A program made the translations under genes and the position numbers. A stretch of DNA of 64,000 bases from assembly GCA_963775295.1 (NCBI GenBank), contig CAVZIK010000006.1, positions 186,001-250,000 on the forward strand. Reading direction: 5' to 3'. Shown here piece by piece: positions 43,485 to 51,676 of this stretch. Source of the stretch: JAMDEO01 sp963775295 (GTDB lineage: Bacteria; Actinomycetota; Thermoleophilia; RBG-16-64-13). Below the pieces are notes generated by a model that was not told where the DNA came from, did not search any database, and was given only the letters and a program-made list of their open reading frames with translations. Numbering within the stretch: the stretch's first letter is position 1; each line of letters starts with the position of its first letter.

Positions 43485-43636
43485 ACCAGGCCCCGAGCTG
43501 GGTCAATGAAGGGTCTGAGCCTGCACGTCCGCTGGAGCCGACCGATGTGTGATCTCGGAAGTACCACCGCAGCATTGCGGCGCGGTGGTTCGCCCGGATG
43601 TCGTGGAGAACGTATCTCTTTACCGCCTTGGGTCGC

Positions 43637-44968
43637 CTACACGTTGCAGCGAAGTACGTACATCCCCTGATGAGACGTATCGATGAAGATGTTGCCGCGA
43701 TTGTCCACGATCACGTCCTCGGTGGTGGCAATGTTCGGGCCGGGGAATAGGTCGCCCGACTCATTGTTGAACGCCCATTCTTCTGGATCGGGTGGGATGA
43801 AGTAGGCGATCTCTCTAGGCACGTAAGCGTCCCCGATGTCGTACACCCGCAGGCCGGCGTGGAAGTAGCAGCAGTAAACGCGGTCGTTGCGATCTTCCAG
43901 CGCAGGATGGTAGTGGGGTTCGTGGATGTTGTGCGGTCCGAAGGGACCAGCGCCCACTCCGGGTATCTCGTTGAAGTTCTTGTAGGGCCAGTCCTCTGGG
44001 ATCTCCGGGTAAGGAAAGACGGAGATCAAGGTGGGGTCGCTGGGGTCGGAAATCTCGACCATGCCGATGAAGTTCAAGGGCTGGGCCACTCCCGCCATGA
44101 TCTTCTCGTTGAAGTAGGTAAAACGTTCGCCCTCGCTCGTCATCACGGCGTACGGGCGCTGAGATAGCGGCAGCACCGTATGACAGCGGGCTCCGCCGAA
44201 CTTGCCGGCGAACGGTGGGTGATGCCGCAACTGTCCCACCAACTTGGGCAAGGTGATATCGGAGATGTCGAGAATGACCATGCCGGCGCCACCCCAACTC
44301 ACGTATGCGAGATTGTCCTTAGGATAGGCAGGCCCGTGCATCACCGCCCCGTCGAGCAGGGCGAGTTGAGGATCGCCCGGGGGCGGAGGGCCTTTAGGCT
44401 CCATAAACCCGGCGGCCCATTGGTCGGGCATCCACCAGCGGCCTACTTCCACGGGGTTTCTCGGATCGACAATGTCGAGTATGCGGTAAATGAAACCCGT
44501 GAAGCCCTTGCACGACGCGCTCAGGTGGATATAGCGTCCGCCGTTGTAGAAGAAGCGGTGGACGCCGCCCCCGCCCCCGGCGTCCGTGTCCCACTTGGAC
44601 AGCAACTTGGGATTGACCGGGTCCTTGACGTCCCAGATCATCACGCCTTCCTCGTAGGGATCGCCCCAGTTGGTGCCGTGAAGCATGGGCAAGGTCCCCC
44701 CGAGCGCCAGGATCAGAAGACCGTCGGCCACCTGTATCTTGGGAGTGCTCTGTCCGGCGAGATGGGGCCCGGGAACGAACTTCAGGTATTCGGGCCTACA
44801 GGGGTCGGTTACGTCGACGATGGCGAAGCCGGGTGTTTGGAAATGTGCGGCATAGAGGTAGTACCTGCCGGCGACCTCCTGCATTGCCATCTGGAACCAC
44901 GGCTTGCCGTCGAGATCGAGATACGCGAGAACATCGATGTTCTTGGAGAATGCCTCTTTCCCGGCCAT
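43637..44968 (-). CDS. LVIVD-repeat beta-propeller protein
   Basis: This 443-residue protein is built from repeats resembling LVIVD (FAIVDVTDPCRPEYLKF, VMIWDVKDPVNPKLLSKW, RILDIVDPRNPVEVGRWW, MVILDISDITLPKLVGQL), so it is probably a seven-bladed propeller. No signal peptide is seen at the N-terminus (MAGKEAFSKNIDVLAYLDLD). Histidine- and acid-rich loops (FGPHNIHEPHYHP) could bind a metal, as in selenium-binding-protein-like propellers. The function is unknown. Its promoter shares an operator-like element with the acyl-CoA synthetase operon, and a GntR gene is divergent upstream. Confidence 0.85.
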   Translation of the reverse strand: MAGKEAFSKNIDVLAYLDLDGKPWFQMAMQEVAGRYYLYAAHFQTPGFAIVDVTDPCRPEYLKFVPGPHLAGQSTPKIQVADGLLILALGGTLPMLHGTNWGDPYEEGVMIWDVKDPVNPKLLSKWDTDAGGGGGVHRFFYNGGRYIHLSASCKGFTGFIYRILDIVDPRNPVEVGRWWMPDQWAAGFMEPKGPPPPGDPQLALLDGAVMHGPAYPKDNLAYVSWGGAGMVILDISDITLPKLVGQLRHHPPFAGKFGGARCHTVLPLSQRPYAVMTSEGERFTYFNEKIMAGVAQPLNFIGMVEISDPSDPTLISVFPYPEIPEDWPYKNFNEIPGVGAGPFGPHNIHEPHYHPALEDRNDRVYCCYFHAGLRVYDIGDAYVPREIAYFIPPDPEEWAFNNESGDLFPGPNIATTEDVIVDNRGNIFIDTSHQGMYVLRCNV

Positions 44969-45018
44969 GAGTCCCTACCTTCATCCCGCGGGTCGCGCCT
45001 TGGGTGCCTCTTCCATAT

Positions 45019-45053
45019 GGTCTATATGGTAGATATTTATACCTTGTTGTCAA
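45019..45053 (-). promoter_or_regulatory. Promoter/operator of the LVIVD gene
   Basis: TTGACA (45048-45053), 16 bases, TACCAT (45026-45031) on the minus strand, overlapped by the 25-base element at 45019-45043 that matches the one before the acyl-CoA synthetase gene. The divergent GntR gene starts 150 bases away and is the obvious candidate binder. Confidence 0.6.
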
Positions 45054-45200
45054 GGTCGCAGCGAAAATGCGTCTTCGTAATCGTGGGGCGCGTCGATCGC
45101 GCGGGCGCCATCGCCACGCCGCGGGCGGCTCCGTTCCCACAAGCGACCGCTTTGGTATAGTGAGCATTCCAGAGGCCCAAGACCCCAGAGTAGTCGACCG

Positions 45201-45953
45201 GTGCGGAGATCCATCATCGAAGCCGACCAACAAGTTGAGCAGCAGATATCCCTCGTCCCAGAGACGGCAAGTGACAGCGCGGTCCGTTTCTTGAGAGCGA
45301 TGATCTTCTCGGGCGAACTCGGACCGGGGGATCGACTTCCTCCCGAACGCGATCTCGGAACCCGTCTTGGCATCTCGCGCATGACCCTGCGCCTGGCCCT
45401 GAAGGCCCTCGAAAGCACCGGTTACATCGTCACCACTCGCGGCTCTCGGGGGGGTTCACGCGTGACCGACGCCGCCTCTCTACTCGACTGTTGGAACCAG
45501 TGGATGCGTCATCACGCGAACGAGCTCGCCGACATCTTCGAGTTCCGGATCACTGTGGAGTCGCGTCTCGCCGCTCTTGCCGCCGAGAGACGGACCGACG
45601 GCGACCTCCAGGCCATGGAGCGGGCAGTTCTGCGGGAGCGCGCCCACCGCGATTGGTCTTCGCTCTTCCGGACCGACATGGACATCCACAAGACCATAGC
45701 CCGAGCCGCACGCAGCCCACGCTTAGAAGAAGCCATGCTGTCGGCACGAAGTGAACTCTTTGCGCCGGTGGACCTGGCCCAGTTGGAGCAGAGGGAACTC
45801 CAAGTACACGATACCCACAGCGGCATCCTTCAGGCCATCCGGGCCCGGGACCCCATTGAGGCCGCGGAGCAGATGCGCGGGCACATCGAACTCATACGCG
45901 ACCTCACCTACACCGCGCTCACGAACGCCGGAATCACACCCCCGGCTTCTTGA
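45201..45953 (+). CDS. GntR-family (FadR/FCD) transcriptional regulator
   Basis: This 250-residue regulator has an N-terminal winged helix (GDRLPPERDLGTRLGISRMTL near residue 43) and a C-terminal FCD helical ligand domain (FEFRITVESRLAALAAERR, FRTDMDIHKTIARAARSPRL, HSGILQAIRARDPIEAAEQM). The metal-binding Asp and His residues of the FCD domain are present. The GTG start has only a weak ribosome binding site. It overlaps the convergent EthD gene by 20 bases. Carboxylic acids are typical ligands of this family. Confidence 0.92.
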   Translation: MRRSIIEADQQVEQQISLVPETASDSAVRFLRAMIFSGELGPGDRLPPERDLGTRLGISRMTLRLALKALESTGYIVTTRGSRGGSRVTDAASLLDCWNQWMRHHANELADIFEFRITVESRLAALAAERRTDGDLQAMERAVLRERAHRDWSSLFRTDMDIHKTIARAARSPRLEEAMLSARSELFAPVDLAQLEQRELQVHDTHSGILQAIRARDPIEAAEQMRGHIELIRDLTYTALTNAGITPPAS

Positions 45954-46800
45954 GCCTATCCTCCCAACCCGGCACGTTCCAGCCGAAGTAACCCTGACGA
46001 TCCACCGCAGCCTCGAGGCTGTCGGGGTCGAGGACGGCCGCACGGGGGGAGATATGTCCCGGCGTCACAAAATCGTAGACGATCCGTTCTGTCGTGACCA
46101 TGGAGAAGGTATCTTTGCCATCGACGAAACCCGCGTAGCCGCTGCGGAGCGCCTCGTAAAGGGCCGGCTCTCGGCGCAGCCGTGCCAAGTCTTCGACGCT
46201 TCGGAACCAGATCTCCTCCACGCCGGCGTAGTGCCCCACATTACCGAACTCGAACAATGTGCCCTTGAAGACCGCGGGATCCATGGGCACGTGCAAGTCG
46301 ATGACGTGTTTGCGTATCAACCCTTCCGGAACGAACCCGATCATGCGGCGTCCGTGCTCGCGCCAGCGGACGTTGAACTCTTCGTGTGAAAGCTCCGGGA
46401 GCTTGCGGAGCCAGTGCACCAGTTTGACGCCGCCACCATAGAATCCCTGCTCTTCGTATAGTGTCTCCCATTTGAGTAGTTCCACAGCAAAGGCATCGTC
46501 GCCGAACTTGTGTGGCTGCATGCGGTTGGGGTAGTCCTCGTCGGCGAAAGGCAGGCCTATGGCCTCGAAATTGTCCACCCAGTGATCAGCCATATTGTCC
46601 CAAGCCATTTTCGAGAGCGGAAAGATAAGCATCCCGTCTTCGATCCCGCTAATCGAGTAGTGCTGAACGTAACGGCGGAAGCTGTCCATCACCGACGGGG
46701 TGAGCAGCATCAGAGAAACATGGACGATGCCCCATTCAAAGAAGTACCGCTCCTGACTGACCTCGGGCTTCCGGCGCGCGGCGAGAATGAATTTGAGCAT
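45934..46800 (-). CDS. EthD-domain protein (two repeats)
   Basis: This 288-residue protein is made of two ferredoxin-like EthD/dimeric alpha-beta barrel units. The first starts MLKFILAARRKPEVSQERYF. The second starts at about residue 130 (KLVHWLRKLPELSHEEFNVRW, EHGRRMIGFVP). EthD proteins accompany degradation of ethers and polyketide- or aromatic-type compounds, but few have a defined reaction. It is the third gene of the dehalogenase-like operon, 14 bases after the DUF3237-like gene. Confidence 0.82.
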   Translation of the reverse strand: MLKFILAARRKPEVSQERYFFEWGIVHVSLMLLTPSVMDSFRRYVQHYSISGIEDGMLIFPLSKMAWDNMADHWVDNFEAIGLPFADEDYPNRMQPHKFGDDAFAVELLKWETLYEEQGFYGGGVKLVHWLRKLPELSHEEFNVRWREHGRRMIGFVPEGLIRKHVIDLHVPMDPAVFKGTLFEFGNVGHYAGVEEIWFRSVEDLARLRREPALYEALRSGYAGFVDGKDTFSMVTTERIVYDFVTPGHISPRAAVLDPDSLEAAVDRQGYFGWNVPGWEDRLKKPGV

Positions 46801-46814
46801 GGTTCCCTACCAGC

Positions 46815-47210
46815 CTAGAGGATCCGGTGGACGCCGCAGGTGACGCCCACCCCTTCCTGCTTGCCAATGGTCACTGCAACCATGACATGACCGTCGTGGG
46901 TCCGATAGGTGTCGCGCACGTCACCTTCGGCCACGCCAACCGGCCTCACGATAAACCGGTCGCCCGTTCCCAGTAGGATCTCACCCTTGATTCGAGGGCC
47001 CCCAAACCATCCGTCCTTTGCCCGAACGACGGTCTTCTTGCCCCGGAAGGTCTCGCTTCCGTCGTAGAAGTCTTCCGCATCCGCGTGGACTCTGCGCAGA
47101 AACGCGCTCGTGGGACCCATCGTCGGGAAATCCATGCCCTTTCTCCAGTCTGGAAAGCGGTAGTCCGCCGTCGACCCTGATGTCTGCGCCGGCACCCTTG
47201 GGTCTACCAT
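46815..47210 (-). CDS. DUF3237-like small protein
   Basis: This 131-residue protein contains GGPRIKGEILLGTGDRFIVRPVG (split near residues 69-91) and DTYRTHDGHVMVAV, which resemble the beta-barrel family DUF3237 often found in hydrocarbon and aromatic degradation clusters. No catalytic residues can be assigned. It lies 9 bases after the dehalogenase-like gene and 14 bases before the EthD gene, so the three are co-transcribed. The family call rests on recall of the consensus, not on a search. Confidence 0.7.
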   Translation of the reverse strand: MVDPRVPAQTSGSTADYRFPDWRKGMDFPTMGPTSAFLRRVHADAEDFYDGSETFRGKKTVVRAKDGWFGGPRIKGEILLGTGDRFIVRPVGVAEGDVRDTYRTHDGHVMVAVTIGKQEGVGVTCGVHRIL

Positions 47211-47219
47211 CGCGCCTGC

Positions 47220-48422
47220 CTACTCTTGGACTGGATACTCTCGACAAAGCTTCTCTTTGTTCTTGACAGTGGGAACGACGATTTCCCCTTCGACCTCATC
47301 GAGACGGAACCACCACTTGTTGGTGTATTCACGCGGATCGACGAAGTTGTTGGCGATGTTGCGTTCACGCTGCTCATCGACTGTCTTGTGGAGCCATTCG
47401 AGACTCCCGTCCCACTCGGCCCAGTCGCGCGGCTCCATGTCGGGCCGATTCCACGGGCAGATCTTCGTACAACGCCCGCAAACACAGCCTTCCTGGTTGA
47501 GGACATCGAAATCGGAACAGGTCCGGGAATTGAGCTTCCATGTGTAGTAGCCGTTGTAGAGAGTCTGCTTGCCCCGAGTAATCGAATGCGAGGGGCACTG
47601 CTCGGCGCACATGGTGCACTGGTCGCAGTAATCCTGCAGACCGAAATCGACGTAGCCATCGATTTCCAGCTCCAAATTGGTCAGGACGGCGGCGTACTTG
47701 CAGTTGCAGCCCAGGAACGGATTCAGGATGATGCCCATCCGAGAGACCTCTCCCATGCCGGCCTCCAGTACGATCTGCGGCATGAGGGTGAGGTAGTTGT
47801 TCATGTTGGTGGGCACGGCGTCGATACCCAGACGGCGCAGATAGTTTGCCGCGACCTCCGTCGCGAGAGCAAGCTTCTGATACACCTGGTAGCTGGTGGG
47901 GTCGACGATGTCGTCCCATCCGTTGGAAGCGTTGAGCGTCTGTACGTACTTACGGGCTGCGAACACGATGGCGTATTTGTAAGGAGCCTCGACCTTCTTC
48001 CGCATGATGTTCTCGCTGTACACAGCCGACTGCGGCAGCGGCCCGATGCGGACGATGTCCGCGCCCAAGAAGTAACCCAGAGCCTTGATATGGCGGCTCA
48101 TGACCCGAGGATCGTCCGGGATGGGAGCCCTCTTAGGCGCCACGGGGTTGCGACGCTTCTCATACTTGTTGATGTACCACTGAAGATCCTGCAGCGCTCC
48201 CCCGATGGGATACCGGTTCGTCATCCTCTTGAATTCCCGCGAGATGTCTTCGCCAAAGTCGCCCATGAGCGATTTGCTGAAGACGCTCTCTCGCTCCGAC
48301 CGGCGCTCGATGGGTCCGGGTATTCTGTTGGTCGGCTTGTCTACACGCTTGAGAAGGTGGTCAGGATACGGACCCAGTTGGGCATCGTTGTACAAAATGT
48401 CGTGGTACTTCAGTCTCTCCAT
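47220..48422 (-). CDS. Reductive dehalogenase-like corrinoid Fe-S protein, cytoplasmic
   Basis: This 400-residue protein matches the RdhA/QueG-type fold. Near residue 120 is LGADIVRIGPLPQSAVYS. The first [4Fe-4S] motif is Cys266, Cys269, Cys272, Cys276. The second is the displaced type: Cys302, then Cys315, Cys318, Cys322 followed by proline (ICPWN). Respiratory dehalogenases carry a Tat signal and a small anchor RdhB; neither is present here, so it is probably a soluble catabolic or biosynthetic enzyme. It leads an operon with DUF3237-like and EthD proteins, and a TetR gene is divergent. Substrate unknown; dehalogenation is possible but not shown. Confidence 0.82.
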   Translation of the reverse strand: MERLKYHDILYNDAQLGPYPDHLLKRVDKPTNRIPGPIERRSERESVFSKSLMGDFGEDISREFKRMTNRYPIGGALQDLQWYINKYEKRRNPVAPKRAPIPDDPRVMSRHIKALGYFLGADIVRIGPLPQSAVYSENIMRKKVEAPYKYAIVFAARKYVQTLNASNGWDDIVDPTSYQVYQKLALATEVAANYLRRLGIDAVPTNMNNYLTLMPQIVLEAGMGEVSRMGIILNPFLGCNCKYAAVLTNLELEIDGYVDFGLQDYCDQCTMCAEQCPSHSITRGKQTLYNGYYTWKLNSRTCSDFDVLNQEGCVCGRCTKICPWNRPDMEPRDWAEWDGSLEWLHKTVDEQRERNIANNFVDPREYTNKWWFRLDEVEGEIVVPTVKNKEKLCREYPVQE

Positions 48423-48497
48423 TGCAAAAGGTGCCTTTCCGCCCGGCAGCGACGCCGCTACGTTTGTGGTGGTCCCGGAAGGGACGATAGAATAATA

Positions 48498-48511
48498 GGA
48501 ATTCTAATTCC
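48498..48511. promoter_or_regulatory. Palindromic operator candidate GGAATTCTAATTCC
   Basis: A 14-base palindrome with a 2-base centre lies midway between the divergent dehalogenase-like operon and the tetR gene (137 bases apart). This is the expected position for a TetR-family operator controlling both. Confidence 0.5.
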
Positions 48512-48559
48512 CAAAAACAAGAGCCGGAGCCCATCGAACCCGCTTGAAAGGCTGATAGG

Positions 48560-49285
48560 ATGGACCGCATGAGCACGATGGTTTCGTCGGCCGTTCCGCC
48601 AAAACAGCTGCGTAGCAGGCAGACTCTCGACCGCCTGCTGGATGCTGCGGAGGCCGTCATTCGGGAGGAAGGCATCTCCGAACTGACGGTGGTTAAGGTG
48701 GTCAAGCGTGCGCAGTCGTCCGTAGGAGCGTTCTACCGACGTTTCCCCGATCGGGACGCTCTTCTCTTCGCCATCCAGGAGCGCAACCACGCGCGCGCCC
48801 GCGAGGTATACGACGCGCAGTTAGCCGAGTTGGAGCGAGGCCGAGCTTCATTGGAGGAGACCCTTACCCAGCTATTCGCACTCCGTGCCCAGCAAGTTCT
48901 CGAGGATGCGCCGTTGTTGCACGCCTTCGTGGTCCAGGAAGCGGTCTTGCCCCTGTTCCAGCAGGAGGGCCGCAAGTTCTATGCCTACTGCCGCTCGACC
49001 ATGACTCACGTGCTGTTGTCGCACCGCGAAGAGATCTCTCATCCGGAGCCAGAACTTGCGGCCGAGATGGTGTGCCGCACCTGGCTAGGACTCATGGAGC
49101 AGGTTGTCCTTTATGGGGCAAGTCCGTTCGATGCACATGCGCGCTCCGGTGACACCGCTACGTTGGTGGCCGAATACACCAAAGCCATGTCCGCGTACTT
49201 AAGAGGACGTCCCGCCTCGTCGGCCGGTTGCGCACCGCTGGACTCCGATTCCAAGCCGCTGGCTTCGGCGACGGCCGAACTCTAG
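48560..49285 (+). CDS. TetR-family transcriptional regulator
   Basis: This 241-residue regulator has a TetR helix-turn-helix (TLDRLLDAAEAVIREEGISELTVVKVVKRAQSSVGAFYRRFPDRDALL, spread over residues 22-71) and an all-helical ligand-binding domain. It probably represses the divergent dehalogenase-like operon through the palindrome at 48498. A second ATG three codons downstream is an alternative start. The C-terminal 30 residues are low-complexity and serine/alanine rich. Confidence 0.92.
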   Translation: MDRMSTMVSSAVPPKQLRSRQTLDRLLDAAEAVIREEGISELTVVKVVKRAQSSVGAFYRRFPDRDALLFAIQERNHARAREVYDAQLAELERGRASLEETLTQLFALRAQQVLEDAPLLHAFVVQEAVLPLFQQEGRKFYAYCRSTMTHVLLSHREEISHPEPELAAEMVCRTWLGLMEQVVLYGASPFDAHARSGDTATLVAEYTKAMSAYLRGRPASSAGCAPLDSDSKPLASATAEL

Positions 49286-49367
49286 ACCGGGGCCTCCCGT
49301 TGCTCGCCCGCCTCGGTGCTTCGGCCCATTCTGGAGCAAAGGACTCGCGCCGCCGTGCTCCCGGTGG

Positions 49368-49383
49368 CACAATCTAGATTGTG
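49368..49383. promoter_or_regulatory. Perfect 16-base palindrome upstream of a small gene
   Basis: CACAATCTAGATTGTG is a perfect palindrome centred 38 bases before the start of the small gene at 49414. It is AT-rich rather than GC-rich, so a protein-binding site is more likely than a terminator. Confidence 0.4.
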
Positions 49384-49413
49384 TGCGCGGTCAAGGTCGC
49401 CAAAGGAGACGTC

Positions 49414-49674
49414 ATGCAACGTTTCACCCTGAATCTGGAGTTCCCTGACCTGCAGCCTCATCAGTGGACAGAGTTGCGAGGCAGAGCGGAGACCTTTCTG
49501 CGCGACGACTCTGGAGGAGAGTCCGGTTTGGACGACCAGGTCGATGGTTGGGACATGGGTTACTGGCTCTTCAGACTTCTTCTTGGCGGCTGCAACGTGA
49601 TGGACGTGTTGGGGGAGGATAACCCCGTCAAAGCGAGCTTCGATTTCGAGGACTCGACCAAGGCCGCGGACTGA
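49414..49674 (+). CDS. Hypothetical protein, 86 residues
   Basis: AAGGAG precedes the ATG (MQRFTLNLEFPDL). The protein is acidic with a hydrophobic patch near residues 51-62 (GYWLFRLLLGGCNV) and no recognised motif. The coding frame is clean and ends 15 bases before the convergent small gene at 49690. I do not recognise a family. Confidence 0.6.
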   Translation: MQRFTLNLEFPDLQPHQWTELRGRAETFLRDDSGGESGLDDQVDGWDMGYWLFRLLLGGCNVMDVLGEDNPVKASFDFEDSTKAAD

Positions 49675-49689
49675 ATACATCGCGATCGA

Positions 49690-50019
49690 TCAGAAGGTCT
49701 GCTTCTCCAAACTCGCACTGATGCCGCCGTCCCTCTCGACGGAGGCAACGAGAGCGACATCCGCCATCGGTTGACCACTCCGGTCCTTGATCCGTATCGC
49801 CATCCGCCCAAGCCCCTGATGGATCTCTTCGCGCGACAGACTCACGCTGACCATTCCGTCTCCGTGGTCTACCACGAGATCGGCCGGTTGGACGAACACA
49901 TGGGGGTTCTCAAGCGTCTTCCCGTCCACCCGCGCGGCGGTGATGGTCGCGACGGCGAAGTCTGGCCGGTCCTCGAGGGGAGAGACTAGGAGATGAAACT
50001 TGATGGGACCAACCAGCAT
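49690..50019 (-). CDS. Hypothetical protein, 109 residues
   Basis: AAGGAG lies before the ATG (MLVGPIKFHLLVSPLED). The protein looks beta-rich (HVFVQPADLVVDHGDGMVSVSL) with no signal peptide or cysteine motif. It converges with the 86-residue gene. No family recognised. Confidence 0.6.
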   Translation of the reverse strand: MLVGPIKFHLLVSPLEDRPDFAVATITAARVDGKTLENPHVFVQPADLVVDHGDGMVSVSLSREEIHQGLGRMAIRIKDRSGQPMADVALVASVERDGGISASLEKQTF

Positions 50020-50146
50020 GACGCTCCTTTCCCTGATCCTGCCGTGTCGACTGCGCTGGCCGTTCGGCTGATGCATCTTAACGGAGGCGGCCGTCCCGGT
50101 GAGTTATCACGATACGACGATAAAGTCGCCAGCAGCTGACAAAGAA

Positions 50147-50219
50147 AGCCGACGCGGGGAATCGAACCCCGGACCTGCTCATTACGAGTGAGCCGCTCTG
50201 CCATCTGAGCTACGTCGGC
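50147..50219 (-). tRNA. tRNA-Thr (anticodon CGT)
   Basis: The minus strand folds with acceptor GCCGACG/CGTCGGC, D stem GCTC/GAGC, anticodon stem GCTCA/TGAGC with loop CTCGTAA, T stem CGGGG/CCCCG and loop TTCGATT. CCA is not encoded. It decodes ACG, complementing the GGT tRNA at 4089. Confidence 0.96.
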
Positions 50220-50302
50220 GCAACGAGCGGTAAGTTTAGAAGGTCAAGCGACCCCTGACAAGCGGTAATGCCAACGAACACCCGCCGAACGCGGCCGTTC
50301 TT

Positions 50303-51676
50303 CTAGGAGTCCCCCCCCGACGAGTCTCCGCCGCCGCCTCCATCGCCAGCGTTGCCGCCGACTTCTCCTGGGGCGCTGTTGCGCCGACGCGGCCTGCGCC
50401 GTCGTCGTGGTCGTTTGACTGCTCCTTCACCGGCTTCGCCAGAGACACGTTCTCCACCGGCCTGACCTTGCCCGGCGGCCGCCGCTTCAGACGATCCTTC
50501 ACCCGAACGGTTCGGTCTTTGCCCTAGCCTATGACGGGGATTGCGCCTCTCTTGTTGCGCGGAGTTCGCAGCGATGCCCGCCTCTCCCGCCGGGACGCCT
50601 TGTCCGTCGGTCGCCGGCGCGCCGTCGGACCCCCTACCCCGGCCTCCCCGCCTTCCCCGACTGCGCCGGGACCGAGACCTTCCTTCGGTCTTTCCCTCGC
50701 CGTCGCCGGAACCCGGCTCGGTAGTAGATGCACCGGCCGCACCAGACTCAAGCCCTTCGGGCCCCTCGGGCGCGTCGTCCTGGTCCACCGCGGACTCCAA
50801 TGGAGCGCCAAAACGGATCTCCGGCATCGGAAGCACCTGGGGCTGTTCCTCTTCACGAGCGCAATTGAGGCAGCCATTCTCATCGCATTCGCAGGTGCTG
50901 AGCCTCACATCAGATATGGAGCCATCCTGGAAACGCACGACAACGGCGTCCTTGAGAACGTTGTATCCGATGATCGCGCCTTCTATGTCGCCGGTCTTCA
51001 CCGGGGTGCCTTTCGGGGGTGCTTCCTTGCGGAAGGTAACGTACTGTTGCTGCTCGTACTTGAGACAGCACATGAGACGTCCGCAGAGCCCCGAGATCTT
51101 CATGGGATTCAGGGGAAGGTTCTGTTCCTTCGCCATACGGATGGAGACGGGATCCTCGTCGCCCTGGAAGAGACTGCAACAGAGATGCCTTCCACAGGGA
51201 CCCAAACCTCCCACCATTCGCGCTTCTTCCCGAGCCCCAATCTGACGCAGTTCGATGCGCATCTTGAGGGTTCGAGCCAGATCGGCTACGAGCGCACGAA
51301 AATCGACTCTCTCATCGGAGTAGAAGCTGAATGTGATCTTCTCCCCGCCGAAGGAGACATCCGCGTCCACGAGCTTCATATCCAACCCGTGGGAAGAGAT
51401 GAGCTCCCTGCACGCGATCATGGCCTCCTTGCGAAGGGAAGCCGCGCTGGCCTGGGTCTCGAGATCTTCGCCGGTGGCGACCCGAACCACTTTCTTCAGG
51501 GGTGCCTGGAGTTCAGAGTCGTCGACGACATGGGGGGGCTCGACCACCTGGCCGATCTCGGTGCCCCTCATGGTTTGGACGACGACACGGTCCCCCCGGG
51601 ATAGCTCGAGTCCTGCGGGATCAAAATGATAGGTCTTGGTCCCGTTGTGGAACAGGACCCCTACAACATCGGCCAC
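50303..51676 (-). CDS. ricT: PSP1-domain protein RicT with long disordered tail
   Basis: RicT (YaaT) belongs to a complex that affects mRNA maturation, sporulation or biofilm in Bacillota; elsewhere its role is less clear. The first 270 residues form the PSP1 domain with conserved cysteines (GGLGPCGRHLCCSLF, ISGLCGRLMCCLKYE) that bind Fe-S in the Ric complex. A further cysteine set (CECDENGCLNC) follows. The last 170 residues are a low-complexity tail rich in Gly, Arg, Glu and Ser. Its start overlaps the holB end by 16 bases, with AAGGAGG upstream. This holB linkage is common. Confidence 0.9.
   Translation of the reverse strand: MADVVGVLFHNGTKTYHFDPAGLELSRGDRVVVQTMRGTEIGQVVEPPHVVDDSELQAPLKKVVRVATGEDLETQASAASLRKEAMIACRELISSHGLDMKLVDADVSFGGEKITFSFYSDERVDFRALVADLARTLKMRIELRQIGAREEARMVGGLGPCGRHLCCSLFQGDEDPVSIRMAKEQNLPLNPMKISGLCGRLMCCLKYEQQQYVTFRKEAPPKGTPVKTGDIEGAIIGYNVLKDAVVVRFQDGSISDVRLSTCECDENGCLNCAREEEQPQVLPMPEIRFGAPLESAVDQDDAPEGPEGLESGAAGASTTEPGSGDGEGKTEGRSRSRRSRGRRGGRGRGSDGAPATDGQGVPAGEAGIAANSAQQERRNPRHRLGQRPNRSGEGSSEAAAAGQGQAGGERVSGEAGEGAVKRPRRRRRPRRRNSAPGEVGGNAGDGGGGGDSSGGDS

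Noticed and set aside
47220..48422. Respiratory reductive dehalogenase or epoxyqueuosine reductase
   Set aside because: No Tat signal and no RdhB anchor argue against a respiratory enzyme. The length, the displaced second cluster motif and the operon context do not fit QueG, so only a general RdhA-like call is made.
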